In this document: piece after piece, positions 1 to 11,560 of the stretch
Numbering within the stretch: position 1 is the stretch's first letter
Layout: each line of letters begins with the position of its first letter
Notes under the pieces: model-generated
The model's database searches: none
The model's input: the letters and a program-made list of their open reading frames with translations, nothing else
Told to the model about the DNA's origin: nothing
NCBI GenBank assembly: GCA_017979445.1
Contig: CM030711.1
Coordinates: forward strand, 4,526,001 to 4,590,000
Direction: 5' to 3'
DNA length: 64,000 nt
Origin: Akebia trifoliata
Taxonomy: Eukaryota > Streptophyta > Magnoliopsida > Ranunculales > Lardizabalaceae
Translations under genes and position numbers: made by a program

Positions 1-545
1 TCAATAATATTATTACCTTTCTCTTCTACCTCCTTTTCCAATAATATTCCTCAAACTTAATTCTCTTTCCTCTCTCCCCCTTTCCAATAATACCCTCCAA
101 CTTTATTACCTTTACCTTTTTACCCCTTTTCCAATAATACCCCTTCAATTTTATTGTAAACTCTTTTACCCCCCTAACCATAAAGAGGATGACCATGCCA
201 TAGGCACAGGCAAACTCCAGTATATCTATATTATAAAACACAAACATTGTCTTCCGTAAATGTTTATCCCTATAAAGAATGGTTAGATTTAAACTTGCAC
301 GCATCTCAATGATCAAGTTTCATCTTTATTCCCTTTTCTCTCACCCTTTTTCAAGAATACCCCTTCAACTATATTACCTTTTCTCTTCTGCACTTTTCCA
401 ATAATACCCCTCCAACTTTTTGCCTTTACCCTTTTACCCCTTTTCCAATAATACCCTTACTACTTTATGGTCTTTCCTCTTTTACCCCCTTAACCCAAAA
501 AGGATGATTGTGCCATAAGCATGGGCAAGCTCATGGTCATCCTCT
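1..545. repeat. C/T-rich dispersed repeat, two tandem copies
   Basis: A pyrimidine-rich block occurs twice, at about 1-210 and 345-545. It is built of short units resembling ccttttccaataatacccc. Both copies run into a similar tail (ccataaagaggatgaccatg, then the related aaaaaggatgattgtgcc). The same unit type returns at 8480-8900 inside intron 4 of the PHL gene, so this is a dispersed family. The open frame on the minus strand here is Lys/Glu-rich low complexity and is not a gene. The transposon class is unknown. Confidence 0.5.
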
Positions 546-3142
546 AGTTCATTAAAAAATTCAACGAACAAGATAGAAATTGATACTATTTAACCTTTTA
601 TATTAAGTAAAAGACTTTTTGAATGGTTCAGAGTAATACATGTATAACTTGTTTATAATATGCCAAGTCCAATAAATACTTGGACTTTATTGAATCTTTG
701 GAAAACTCGACATTGAAATACATTTCACCCCATAAATAAAATATTCACATATTATATGTGTGTTTTTTATGGGTGGTGAAAATGCTATTGCGGTTTGTTC
801 TAATAACTTGAACTTTCTAAAAAATTTCTTGAACAAATATGATTATCATCATCATCATTATTGTCATTTGAAGCCTTAACCCATAAATTTGGGGTTGGCG
901 GGAGTTTTTGACGTCATAATTATTATTTACCAAAATACCAAATACCATCATCTCTTAAATAGGAAGGTTTACTAATAAAAGTATTGAACAAAATATAAGT
1001 TTTTAAGGTTCTCTTCCTTCACCTTTTTCTTTTTCTAATAATTTTCTTTTCGCATCTGATTCCTTCTCAAATTAGACATGTGTTCTCACATCTTAACTAT
1101 TTCATTCTTAAAAATAGATGCAAGGAGAAATTATATACATAAACTAGAGCAACGAGTTGAGGAAAAGATTTGTTAGTTCCTTCCTTTGAGCTACATGTGG
1201 CCTAGAACTTGTATAATGTTATGGACATACGTGGTATTGTTGTTGGTCCTCTATCTCTTCCTTACCTTCCAAAACATGGTAGCCGAGTTTACTTCCTCTC
1301 CACTCCTGTAATCCTTCTTTGTGCTTACAACGAAACAAAAAACACTTTCCATTCACTCACCCCCTATTTTTGAATGTGAATTTCTCTCTTTAAATCAAAA
1401 GAAAATCATGGATCTTTGTGTACTTAAATAATGTTAATTGGGTATTTAACCGCTTTGGATGAGTCCCTATTTGGTGTACTTTGAAATGGATCAGACCCTC
1501 CCATGTCAAGTGGATATGGGTTTGATTACTAGGATCAGTCCCATTCAATAAATGGAATTATCTTTGGAACCATACTCATCTCAACTAGTAAATGGGAGAG
1601 TCCATACCTCTATAATTGGGTTGGGACTGAATTGATTGGTTCCAGGTATCTCATTACAGCTCTATAGTATTGATACTGCCTATAATTTTATCTTTAATGA
1701 ACCGTATGCATGTATTGCTTTCAGGTTTGTAGGGTGGTGTTTGACACTTCGATTTTATGTTTTTCACCAGCTTTCATGTCCATTTCCAAGTTTTGTAGAC
1801 CTAGATGTTTCTCCTAGGGAAAACTTCATTATTTCAAGACAGTTAAAGAGGATTAATGTCCACGAATGCTCTGTAGAATAAAATACCATCTCGGTTCTAG
1901 ATGCATTTTTGCCGTGTGGGAAGACTACATGTATACCCCTAACTTTTTATCGTATTTGAGTATACATTCATATTTATGTTTCTCCAAGTTGCATTTTCAT
2001 TTTTTTATATATAGTAAATATAAAAATTGATTCGTTATAGAAAGTGCATTTCATGGATATTCAATTTATAACTATACTAAACTTATAATTTTGTATATTA
2101 TATTCAACAGTTACCAAATCTTACTCAATTTACAATCTCATTTACTACTCACTTAATAAGCCATTCCCAAACAGCCATATCTTAGTTTTATAATTTTTAT
2201 ACGGATACGATATATGCATTTGTTTACTGAAGAATAAAATTATGCTTGAATACTGGGTGGAGTTATCATCGTGAAAATAAATACAGTAGAGTAAACTAAG
2301 ACCTTTATCGGATGAGCATTAAACTACAACTGTTGTACCCCCAAAAGCTGTGTCTGCATGGGTACTCAAAGGGTGGGTATTGAAGGAAGCTACAAATATA
2401 ATTATGGTTTAAAAATCTAGTCTCAAGGCACTGTCTTGGTCAAGGGAAAAACCATGAACTTCGCGATTGATACATTACAAGGAAAACCTGAGACATTCCT
2501 CCAGTATCTCATTCTGGTTATCACCAACTGAGACTGAGATATCTTGGCTGAGACATTCTGAGATGATACAAAACTTTGTACAAGGGTACAATACCTGAAC
2601 ATCCTTATGATATTATTGATGGATCAAGCTTGTCTTGATGTCTGAAGAAGCAGAGTAGAAAATGGTTGATATTTAATTTTCTCACTCGTTCTCTATTAGA
2701 ACTTTATAAATGATCTACAAGCCAGATGAAACACTAACTGAGTCCAGTAGTCTGTTTCATGATCATGATCATTATTATTATTATACCTTTGTTTATTATT
2801 ATCTGTTGGGAACGTTCCATCAAGGACCACTGGACTGCAAGGAAATGCAGTAGTTCATCACCTGCAGCACACAATGGACTTGAACCAGGGTGCTATCTCC
2901 ACTTGTGGAAGCCTGCCCAGGGGGACTGATTAGAACTCCTGTAAAACTTATGTAGAACCTGTGTTGCTCTGACCTACAATCCAGTTGACTACCATCATAT
3001 TCACTTTTTTTCCTTCCCTATTTTCGTCATAGTTTTTGAAATTCAGGATTAGATGTCCTTAATGAGTTCCCATGAAATCTTGTCTGCACAAATACCATAA
3101 ACAGTAGTTTTCTGCAGAATAAATTTAACTAGTTAGGAAGAT
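546..3142. other. Intergenic or intronic DNA, no gene recognised
   Basis: AT-rich sequence with no recognisable exon, RNA gene or complete transposon. Around 868-900 a short stretch resembles the conserved 3' part of Au-type plant SINEs (aagccttaaccc followed by tttggggttggc), but no full element could be delimited. Short open frames near 1636-1881 have no family features. If the Alfin-like gene at 5496 is intact, part of this stretch could be one of its introns. Confidence 0.4.
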
Positions 3143-3143
3143 G

Positions 3144-3240
3144 CCAACTTAGCAAGTTGGTAAGACGTGTGGAAAGTGTTCCCACGTCTTAGGTTCAACT
3201 CTCTTAGAACCCAACTTCATGATTAAATTCCTAAAAAGGA
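3144..3240 (+). repeat. SINE-like element, tRNA-related head
   Basis: The segment has an A-box-like start (cttagcaagttggtaag) and, about 35 bp later, a B-box-like motif (aggttcaactctc). It ends in an A-rich tail near aaaaaggaataaaa. The same architecture occurs at 27891-28015 and 43738-43856. It is too degenerate to be a functional tRNA gene. Target duplications were not identified. Confidence 0.4.
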
Positions 3241-3342
3241 ATAAAAAATTTAACTAGTCAGAAAATGTTATAAACTTCTTCGATATTTGTGAAATAGATG
3301 TGCTTTTGGGTACTTAACAAGTAATCTTAGATTTGGGATGTT

Positions 3343-3570
3343 CCATTACAATGAGGTTATTTATTTTGCAAGGAATTATTTATTATACATTTGAAGGTGT
3401 TATGCAGACGATCTAGTTAACCCTGTTGAATCTTTGAGGGACGATCTATCCAAATACAGGAGGATAATCCATTACAATGAGGTTATTTATTTTGGAAGGA
3501 CTTATTTATCAGAGATTTGAAGAAATTGTTACGTGGATGATCTAGTTAACCATGTTGAATCTTTAAGGGA
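3343..3570. repeat. Tandem duplication, 126-bp period
   Basis: Two diverged copies lie head to tail. Both begin with ccattacaatgaggttattt (first near 3343, second at 3469) and both contain a gatctagttaacc motif followed by gttgaatctttg/agggac. No coding potential is evident. Confidence 0.75.
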
Positions 3571-3703
3571 CTGTTTTCTTGCTTCTCATTTAATGTTTGT
3601 TCGATATTTCAAATTTTGTCAATGTTGATAAACCTGTGAAATGGGTCTCAGTAAATTGGAGGCATAGATTTGGTTAGGAAGATGTATAAACTTTGATTAG
3701 AGG

Positions 3704-3858
3704 GGTTATTTTCTCTGATGAATTACAGGGTATTTAGAGATTGGTTATCTTGTTAAATGGATTTGTCTCTTGTTGGTTGGGTTATTTTCTCTGATGAATT
3801 ACAGGGGTATTTAGAGATTGGTTATCTTGTTAAATAGATTTGTCTCTTGTTGGTTCAT
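3704..3858. repeat. Tandem duplication, about 77-80 bp period
   Basis: The segment containing gttattttctctgatgaat is followed directly by a nearly identical copy. Both end in ttgtctcttgttggtt. The two copies differ at only a few positions, so this duplication is younger than the one at 3343-3570. Confidence 0.8.
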
Positions 3859-4129
3859 GTTGAGAGGAATGTTTGCTGGAAGATTGTGGGCCGAAAAATG
3901 TGCTAATAAGGATGGTTACTGATGTTGTTTTACCGTGTTTAAAAAGGCGTGCCTCTTCGCGAGGTGTAAGCAAAATGCCTCAAGGCATAGCCCAGAAGGC
4001 ACATTCCTAATGAGGAATACGTCTTCAACATTGAGGGACAGATGAGGGGTGTATGCCTCACATGTGGAATAGAGTTTCGACACATGAATCACACAAATAC
4101 TTATTTTTATTTCATTTATCACTTGAAAA

Positions 4130-4203
4130 TATCTGATGATATTCTATATGAAGTATTAATTACCATATCCGATAATATTCTGTATGAAGTATTAATTACC
4201 AAC
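4130..4203. repeat. Short tandem duplication, about 37 bp
   Basis: Two consecutive copies share a tgaagtattaattacca core. The open frames that cross it in both orientations are by-products of this repeat and are not annotated. Confidence 0.7.
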
Positions 4204-5495
4204 ATTGGCAGAACATGTTCCATTCTTATCACCAAATCTTCATCTTCAACAACATTTTTGGCTTCAAAGTTATCATTTTCCACTAACACATCTGTCAGTT
4301 TCGGGGATTCTATTGACATCCGAGATCTTGAAACCGCCAAACACGTTTAGTTTATCCTCATAAACCTACCTAAAGCACAGCCTGTTGTACTAAATTTTAT
4401 GAGCCAATCTCTAAAAATTTTGAAAACTAGGATTAAAATATGAGAAAAAAAAAAAAGAAAAAAAAGAAAAAAACAGAAAAATTTAAATGGCTCTTTGCAA
4501 CATAAACACGAGATACCTGTATGCATAGCTCAATCTTTTATTTATATTATTTTTTCATCTTGGAATGTTTCGATCTTGAGGAGTAGATGACTGGGATTTG
4601 TTTCAGGTCTGTTTCTTCCTTTCTTGTGCTATCTTTGTTGAGACATCGGCTTTTCAACTGGCATATCTTGATCGAATACTTAAAACCAAGTTATATGTTT
4701 ATTTATGTTTGTGTATGCATTAGAACAATATTTGGTGTGCTGCTTTCTTTTCATTGGTGATCCAAGAGTCTAATATTATTGGTTGAATGGTATTTCAAAC
4801 CATTAAGAGATTCATGACATATTTACCATTCTGTATTGCATGGACCTGGGACAGAAAATGCTACCCAAGGATTAAGTTTAGTATGGATCGGGAAAATCTG
4901 TTGTCCATCCCTCTACACGGGTGGCCTCTGTGGGTCTCAATTCTGAGATCTTGGTTAGAAAAGTTGATGCTATAGAATGAACCTATCCATCCAATCTCGA
5001 CTTCTAGACCAATTCATATTTCTAACCATCCTAAAGAATTCATGTTTTCAGATGGCTAAGATCATTAAGTAGGATCAATTCTAGGCATCCACACAGGTAT
5101 CTGTTTGGATGTCTCACAACTGTGGAGGCAGAGGAGCATAGATACTCCCAACTTTACATGCTGGTTTGTAGTGTGGTTTGATATATCTTTTAGTCTCAGA
5201 AGTTTTTTTGTCGGTTATGTTTTGGTTTCAAAAGTTATTGGAACAAGAAATTGGGGGTTTACTCAGTCTTTTCCCCCTAGTGTGTTAGCATTCCAATTAT
5301 GACAGACTGATTTAAACTTTAAGCCATATTCTTTAGTCCTTTTCTTCTCAATAAAATCATCTTTAACGATCAAAAAAATATTCTTTAAGTCTTTTTAGGT
5401 TTTTTCAGGATTTCACATTTCTTGCTTTTTTGTCAATATTATTATGAGAACCACTCTTAGCGCAGAAGTTCTTCTCTTTGGTTTTTGCTCGTCAG
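4204..5495. other. Sequence upstream of the Alfin-like exons, nothing recognised
   Basis: This stretch was read for the expected preceding Alfin-like exon, whose hallmarks are an LYGFP/WEV start and an AVAFYFGARFGF end. It was not found. A poly-A-rich tract lies at about 4443-4482. No other gene or complete transposon was identified. Confidence 0.4.
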
Positions 5496-5976
5496 GAAAC
5501 GTCTATTTGGCCTGATCAACAACCTACCCACTGTCTATGAAACTGTAACGGGAAGGATCAAGATAAGAGACAGACCCAATTCTGATAATGGAAGCAATTC
5601 AAAAATAAATGAAAAGGTGAGGCAGATAAACTCAAATAAGATTTTCTGTATCTTCTTTGTCTCACCCGCTCATTTAGATTTAACTCCATAAAACATCCTT
5701 TCTTCGTTTGGGCAGATATCGAGCGATGGGGAGTTGAAAACCAATCCAAGTTCAAACCCACTCGAGAAGACTGATGAGAATGACAGTAAACATGATGACT
5801 TCCTTCATGAAACCCTCTGCGGATTCTGTGAATCCATTTACAACTCTGAGGAGTTTTGGATTGGATGCGATGTGTGTGACAAGTGGTACCATGGTAAGTG
5901 TGTGTTGATGACACCTGCGAGGGCTGCGAAAATTCAGGTGTACGAATGCCCCATGTGCGCCATGAAAATTGGCTGA
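5496..5976 (+). CDS. AL: Alfin1-like PHD-finger protein, last two exons only
   Basis: Alfin1-like proteins are nuclear histone readers that bind H3K4me3 through a C-terminal PHD finger. Two exons are visible. The first, 5496-5616, starts after a cag acceptor, encodes [19 protein letters not shown] (the end of the Alfin domain and start of the linker) and ends at AAG|gtgag. The second, 5716-5976, encodes a Ser/Asn/acidic linker and a complete C4HC3 PHD finger: CGFC, CDVC, WYHGKC, CPMC, with EFWIGCD at the aromatic-cage side. It stops at TGA. The first exon starts in the phase (xx|G, giving R) expected for the family's exon 3/exon 4 junction. Exons for about the first 110-130 residues are not visible in the 5.5 kb upstream. 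Either they lie outside the window behind a long intron or this is a truncated duplicate. Retained introns argue against a retrocopy. Confidence 0.8.
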
Positions 5977-6140
5977 CAGCAGTCTCAAGGCTGATGAAAA
6001 AAATAAAAGAATAAGCAGTGGTAGTATGGTTAAGGATATTGGTTTATTAACTGTCAATGAGGTTGAAGTCTGCTTTCTTCCTCATTGTTTCAAATTTGGG
6101 TACTCTTCTTTGCATTTAGTTTACCATATGTTACCATTGC

Positions 6141-6146
6141 AATAAA
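6141..6146 (+). terminator. Likely poly(A) signal of the Alfin-like gene
   Basis: An AATAAA hexamer lies about 165 bp after the Alfin-like stop codon, a normal plant 3' UTR length. It follows a T-rich stretch. The position fits, but use of the site is inferred. Confidence 0.5.
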
Positions 6147-7398
6147 GATAATGTCTTAAGATGTCGATGGGTGTTCTTTTGGATTACAGTTTGATAATTT
6201 TATATTGTAGGTGATAAAGCATCTGAAGAGGCCTCCATAAGGTGTCATCTGTACCGTTTTGTGTACAAGTGGCACATAGAGAGGGGATTTGGGGCCCATA
6301 TTTGATGGTTCCATATCTTACATGGTTGGCCGTGGTTACCATTTTCATTAAATCCTAAGGGATTTGATGATTTAGGTATATCAAACTGGCTGTTTTCTTA
6401 ATTTTGTGGTGAATTGTGAACTAGGTATCTTATTAATCATGGTCAAAACTTTAACCCAAAAACTTTGAGATCAAACCGTCTCAATTGATTTTTCCATAAT
6501 TTATCACCTATTAATCTTCTTCTACATTTTCAGGAATTCTGTCGTTTCAAATTTTATCCTTCTAAAAAGCTCTCTGTATATTTCGGTATCTTCAATTTTG
6601 TTATGCTCAATCTATGAACATTGGTTCTCAATCTATGAGCAATCTTCCGGAGGAGATCATTTTTAGAATCATGGGTTTGGCCTTTTACTTGCGTAAACAG
6701 TTTCACGAGTTTAGGGGCTTTCGTTTCGAGGATTTCTTGTTTTGATGAGAGCTTGTTGTTGGTGTGGGGTGGTGCTTGTTGTTGTTTTTGGTTCTTTTGT
6801 TTTTCTTCGGTGGTTCTTGTTGTTTTTCTTTCCTTTGTCTGTCCTTCTTTGAGGACTTCTTGTCCTCTTTTAATAAAATTTTGGTTATCAAAAATAAAAA
6901 ATAAACAATTGAATGAATATCTAAAATTGGGCTCAAATTAACCAATTCATGTACCTATCAGGCCCATTTGACATCTTCGATCGATGGTTACGATTCATAG
7001 AGATGAACAGAATCATGGAGTTACTTTGATGATGTAACATGATGAAGTATTGAATCTGCTTTTCTAGTTTGGTGGTCATGAAAGGCCATGCACGTATGTT
7101 CCCTTTTTTTTATTTGATATATTATAGTATTATATATTATTAACCTTAGCTTTTCCCGGAAATGATTTAAACTATGAAAGAAGACTTTTAGAGAATGAAC
7201 TTCTTTGGACTCTGTTGGTTTGTCTTTCTTGGTTTCGTCCGACAGTTAAAGCCATTTCATGGCATCTCCTCTCACTAGTCAACCTTAGTGCATATCGATA
7301 AACAAATTTTCTAATTCATCAACTCTTTCTCTGTTCAAATCTCTCTGTCTCTGTTCCATCTCTATAACAGTTGTCCTCCTTTGGGGGGTCACTGAATC
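6147..7398. other. Intergenic region between Alfin-like and PHL genes
   Basis: Besides a possible F-box relic at 6614-6745, the stretch holds a T/G-rich low-complexity segment (about 6745-6850) and AT-rich DNA. The last few hundred bases should contain the PHL promoter and 5' leader. I see no convincing TATA box at a sensible distance from the ATG. Confidence 0.4.
6614..6745 (+). pseudogene. Possible F-box gene relic (N-terminal fragment)
   Basis: From ATG 6614 the frame reads MNIGSQSMSNLPEEIIFRIMG and then continues unlike an F-box to a TGA near 6745. LPEEIIFRIM matches the start of the F-box helix that binds SKP1, as found in plant F-box/kelch and FBA proteins. The usual continuation (RLPVKSLLRFRCVCK type) is missing, and low-complexity T/G-rich DNA follows. 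The match is short and could be chance. Confidence 0.3.
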
Positions 7399-9915
7399 AT
7401 GAGAGTCTCGGGACGCTCGGTGAATGATTCAGATATGGGTTCGAATCGTTCTGATAGTTCGGGAAAACAACGTTTACGATGGACAGAAGAATTACGTGAT
7501 CGATTCGAAGAGGCGGTTAACCAGCTTGGTGGTGCAGATAGTAAGTTTGTATGAAAGTTAGTGGTGCAATTAAGTTTGCATTTATGGTCTTGTTTCTCTT
7601 AGATTTAACAAGTAAATTTAATTGAATACAATATGGGTTTATCGGATCAAGATTGTCTGTTTGAACTTAATCTTTACGAGAAGTTCATAGAATTTGATCT
7701 AGTTGTTCTTGTAGGAGCAACACCAAAAGGTATCTTGAAGGCTATGGCTCTCCCTGGATTGACTATCTACCATGTCAAAAGCCACTTGCAGGTACTGTGT
7801 TTCATTCATAAGTTGTTCTCTGTGAGGGATTGCACCTAATACTCTTGTGGTTCATCTGAAATCAATCGTGGTGGGACCGATCAGTCATTCATTTCTGAAT
7901 CAGTGATGATTTAAAATGATTGGTGAACAATGAACATTTGAGTTGGAGTCTTTTGCTTATACTACTTGTTGATTTAATTATCAGGACATAGTGTCTGAAT
8001 TTTTCTAGTTGTTTCTCAGAAGTACAGGATTTCGAAATTTATTCCAGAATCTTCTGATAGTAAGTGAATCTTTATCAGTTTCGATACAAAATAGAGAGAT
8101 TTATAGATGAAAGATGTACAATTACATCTTTTCTCGTTTTCTGTTTCAGAAGGAATGCTTCAGAGGAGAAAAGTTTCAGAAATGCTTCCCAATTTTAGTG
8201 CGACGTCGTGAGTTTCTCTTTAATGTTGCAATATTCTCTAATGGTGTCGTTCCTTTCATATTAGTTTTCAGTGTTTAAGAGGAAATTATACATAATTGTA
8301 AAACTCTTTTAAATTTATATATGGGTTGGGATCCGCAGACTAATGAAAAGTGAACTCATATGTTCACACACAATCCTGAACGTGTATATGCAAGACTAAT
8401 CAAATAAAATGGTAGACCACACTTTGCTATGGTTTTGTGGGTATAAAGGTTTAGACAAAAGAATGGGGCCTACACAACCCCACTTTAATGTCTTTCCTCT
8501 TCTCCCCCCTTCAATAATTTACATAATAAAATACAATGATGGGTCCCACGTGACTATAGTTTTGTGGAGCCCACACAACCAGACATTATTGTCTTCCCCC
8601 TTTTAATAATCTATATAATAAAAAAACAACAGTGGGCCCCACTCTAGTTACAATTGTAGGGTATGAACGTCCTACTCCAATTACAGTGGAGTGGAGTCCA
8701 GACTACCTCACTTTATTGCCTTCCCTCTCCACTCCCTTTAATTTTATTGTCTTTCCTCTCCCTCTTCCTTTTCAATAATATCCTTCTAAATTTTACCATT
8801 TTTCCTCTTTTAATCTCTTTTTCAATAACACCCCTTCAACTTTACTATCTTTTCTTTTTTATCCCTTCAATGCCAAAGAGCCAACAATTTATATGGGGCA
8901 GGATCGAGAGCCAACTATTTGGCCAACCAACATGTTTGTCCTAGATGGGTTAGAAGTTTCAGAATGGGCGAGATCATCTTCACCAAAAATCAACCCATAT
9001 CCTACCCCCACATGGGTATATATATACTCTTAGAAACTTGGATTGAATCGCAAATCACAATCTTATGGTGTAAATGTTATTAACATCAAGGTCTTCCATG
9101 AAATGAGATTTACAAAAAAATAAAAAAAGAAAGAGGATTGAAATCAAGTTTATATGTTTTTTTTTTGCAGTGGTGCTCAGATTAAAGAAGCCTTACAAAT
9201 GCATATGGAAGTACAGAGACGAATGAGCGATCAATACGAAGTGAGCTTCATGACAAGGGTGCACTTCAAATTCTGTTTCAAATGAATTAACCATGAACAC
9301 CATTTCAAGTTCTTTGATAACATTTAATATTTTCAAATTGAAGAATTGGGTAGTTGGGTTTTGTAGGTTCAGAGGCTCTTGAAGGTTAGAATTGAAGCTC
9401 AAGGAAGATACCTAGAACGGATTGCAGACAAACATCAGAATGCTAGCGGCAGCGATATCAAAGTTCACAGGCCTTATTCGTCTCCCAAATCACTTCCTTC
9501 TCTATGTGAGTCTGAATCAAATGGAAAGGATTACGAATCAGATTCAGAAGTCGACATAAATGGTAAATCGTTCGATCAAGAAAATGATCATTTTGAAAAT
9601 TTATTTCAAAGCACCAATACATTACCCAATGTACTACAACAAGGAGTTCCAACACAATTTAGTCTGCCAAGTACATTAGAAGAAGAAATGAAATCTGAAG
9701 AAATTCGATCTCGTAAGAGGTTAAGAGTGGACGACATGATTTTCCCGCCAAGTTTTGAACTTTCATCAAACAACTTGCAGCAAAATCCACAGAAAATGCT
9801 GAAAAGAATGTTTCATCCAAAAGAAGCGGAAATTTCAAATTCGATGGATGAAATTGCCTTCCCATGGATGGTTACGTCTAGTGAATCATCTCCGATCTCC
9901 AACTTTTGCGTATAA
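7399..9915 (+). CDS. PHL: MYB-CC (PHR1-LIKE, GARP) transcription factor
   Basis: A nuclear DNA-binding protein of the PHR1-LIKE group, whose best-known members bind P1BS elements in phosphate-starvation genes. Six exons join in frame: 7399-7540, 7715-7791, 8020-8059, 8150-8207, 9171-9240 and 9367-9915, giving 311 residues. All junctions are GT-AG. The GARP/MYB domain spans about residues 23-77 (KQRLRWTEELRDRF, GGADRATPKGILKAM, LTIYHVKSHLQKYRISKF). The MYB-CC coiled coil follows at about 108-150 (ALQMHMEVQRRM, then VRIEAQGRYLERI). The C-terminal third is Ser/acidic-rich with no known domain. The start ATG 7399 gives a short Ser-rich N-terminus before the GARP domain, and no upstream in-frame coding is seen. 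The canonical LHEQLE motif reads MSDQYE here, a departure from most homologues. Intron 4 (963 bp) contains dispersed repeats. The exact paralogue cannot be decided. Confidence 0.9.
8480..8900. repeat. Pyrimidine-rich dispersed repeat in PHL intron 4
   Basis: Repeated units such as tgtctttcctc, ttcaataatac/atcc and accccttcaacttta follow one another, of the same type as at 1-545. Two sub-units begin with a gtgggcccc/gtggagccc-like segment. It lies entirely in the intron between PHL exons 4 and 5. Confidence 0.5.
8945..8996. repeat. Fragment of the palindromic MITE family C in PHL intron 4
   Basis: The segment carries gggttagaagtttcagaatg, a gagatcatcttcacc centre and caaaaatcaaccca. These are the arms and loop side of the hairpins at 35180-35886 and 55899-56030. 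Most of one arm is missing. Confidence 0.5.
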
Positions 9916-10069
9916 TTCTCGTGAATATTTTGTGGATTCGCTACTATTTCACTGTTTAATCTAGTAATTCGATATGTAAGAGGTGTTTTGCTCGTTTGGA
10001 TTTGTCGAGTTATTAAGGGGTCAGCTTCATGCATTGACCCGGTATTGTCAGGATTTATAATGTACTATC

Positions 10070-10075
10070 AATAAA
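10070..10075 (+). terminator. Likely poly(A) signal of the PHL gene
   Basis: An AATAAA hexamer lies about 155 bp after the PHL stop codon, in AT-rich sequence. This fits a plant 3' UTR of ordinary length. Confidence 0.5.
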
Positions 10076-11329
10076 AATCCGTTATTACCATTTATTAATC
10101 CAGGCTTCTCATCGATTATTTTTATGCAAAGTTTAGGATTAAATATTTTATGATAGATGTATCGAATCGTGTTGGTCATCGATCCAGGAAATTATTTATT
10201 GGTACCCTTATACCCAATTGGGTCAAAACCAAGGGCATTTAGGGCTTTTAAAGGTTTTTGGGTACATATATGTAATGTAACTCGAATCTAGTCTACATTT
10301 TGGTCCGGGCATCCATGGGTCTGTTGGAAAATCGTATACTTCTGTTCTAGCTATTGGGGGATCAGGTTCTAATTGGGTCAGGGTGAATTTGGTACCAATG
10401 GCATAATTATCGGATCAGACCCAAAACTGATCCGATAAGAATCAGATTGGGTTTCTTCATCGGATCCCAATATTAGGATCCAATAACAATTGGATTAACC
10501 GAATTTGATATACAAATTTTAAATAAACTTAATATATTTAAAAATACAGGTCCTTATTGGATTGAGACATGGTTGATCAAGAACCGATCCAATTAGATAT
10601 TAGGTTCAAACCTTATTGGAAAGAAAATCCTCGAGAACCAGAGTTATTGGATCGGAAAGGATTGGATTTCGGATCATAAGTAGAAGTATATAATTAGGAT
10701 TTTAAGACCTCAACATAGAATGTCAAATACAGTTAGGCTGATCTCAGCCGACACATCCACCAAAGGGTGGGCCAAATATCAATGGGCCGACAAGCCCAAA
10801 AGAGTACGGTGATGAGTTGCCATGATAAGTAAAAAGATTGAAGGTAACTAATTAAGAGAGTCAATGTGAATCGCCCGTCACATTGGCATTTTGAGATCTT
10901 GATATTTGAAAATCTTGTCCAACTTAGAGCCTGTTTGGATACACAAAAAAACTTTTTTTTTAAAAATACTTTTGAAAGTTAAAAAGTTTGTTTGGATTTA
11001 TTTTATTTTTTATGACAAGGATTCCGGACCTGTAGGCCCGACTAGCATGGGAGAAGCAACTGGCCTCTTAGAGCATTATATGTCATCCAAATGCTTCAGG
11101 TAAATACAATACCCCACAAACTACACATACCAAGTAAGTCTAGATAATCCTTATGGGTGGCCAACTAGTATTTGGATGATTCATTTTAGAAACTATTTTT
11201 AAAATTTTAAAATATTATGAGCATCTTTAGCCATGACTCAAATTTTTACTCAGATTTAAGTAAAAAATTTTGATTAAGAACTTCATTTGATATGAAGCAC
11301 TCTAGTGGTAAATTGGAAATAAAAAAGGC

Positions 11330-11560
11330 TAACCTTTCTAATTTAATAAGATTCAAATCTTATTGAAGGTTTGGAGCTCACATTGTGGCAACCTAAAACA
11401 TGATCCAATGTCACATTGTTGTAGAGGACAAAATTTTAGAAACTCTGAAAAAAAAAAATAATAATAATTTTCAAAGTTGAATTTTAATTTTAAATTTGAG
11501 AGTTTAGTAGTCGTCCATTTTCAACATCTTGAATGAAGTCCAAAACAGATTTTTAATTTT
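11330..11560 (+). repeat. Dispersed repeat family G, copy 1
   Basis: The copy contains ctcacattgtggcaacctaa, aacatgatc, tgttgtagaggacaaaatt and ttttaattttaaatttgaga. Matching segments in the same order occur at 25870-26095 (+) and, inverted, at 50930-51115. The transposon class is unknown. Confidence 0.5.

Noticed and set aside
3144..3240. tRNA gene
   Set aside because: A- and B-box-like motifs are present, but no cloverleaf or acceptor stem can be drawn. The copies elsewhere share an A-rich tail, which fits a SINE.
6703..6945. Lys/Asn-rich minus-strand frame and its Cys/Phe-rich plus-strand counterpart
   Set aside because: A T/G-rich low-complexity segment explains both; no homology is recognisable.
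7361..7368. tctataac as a TATA box for PHL
   Set aside because: It lies only about 35 bp before the ATG and would leave almost no leader.
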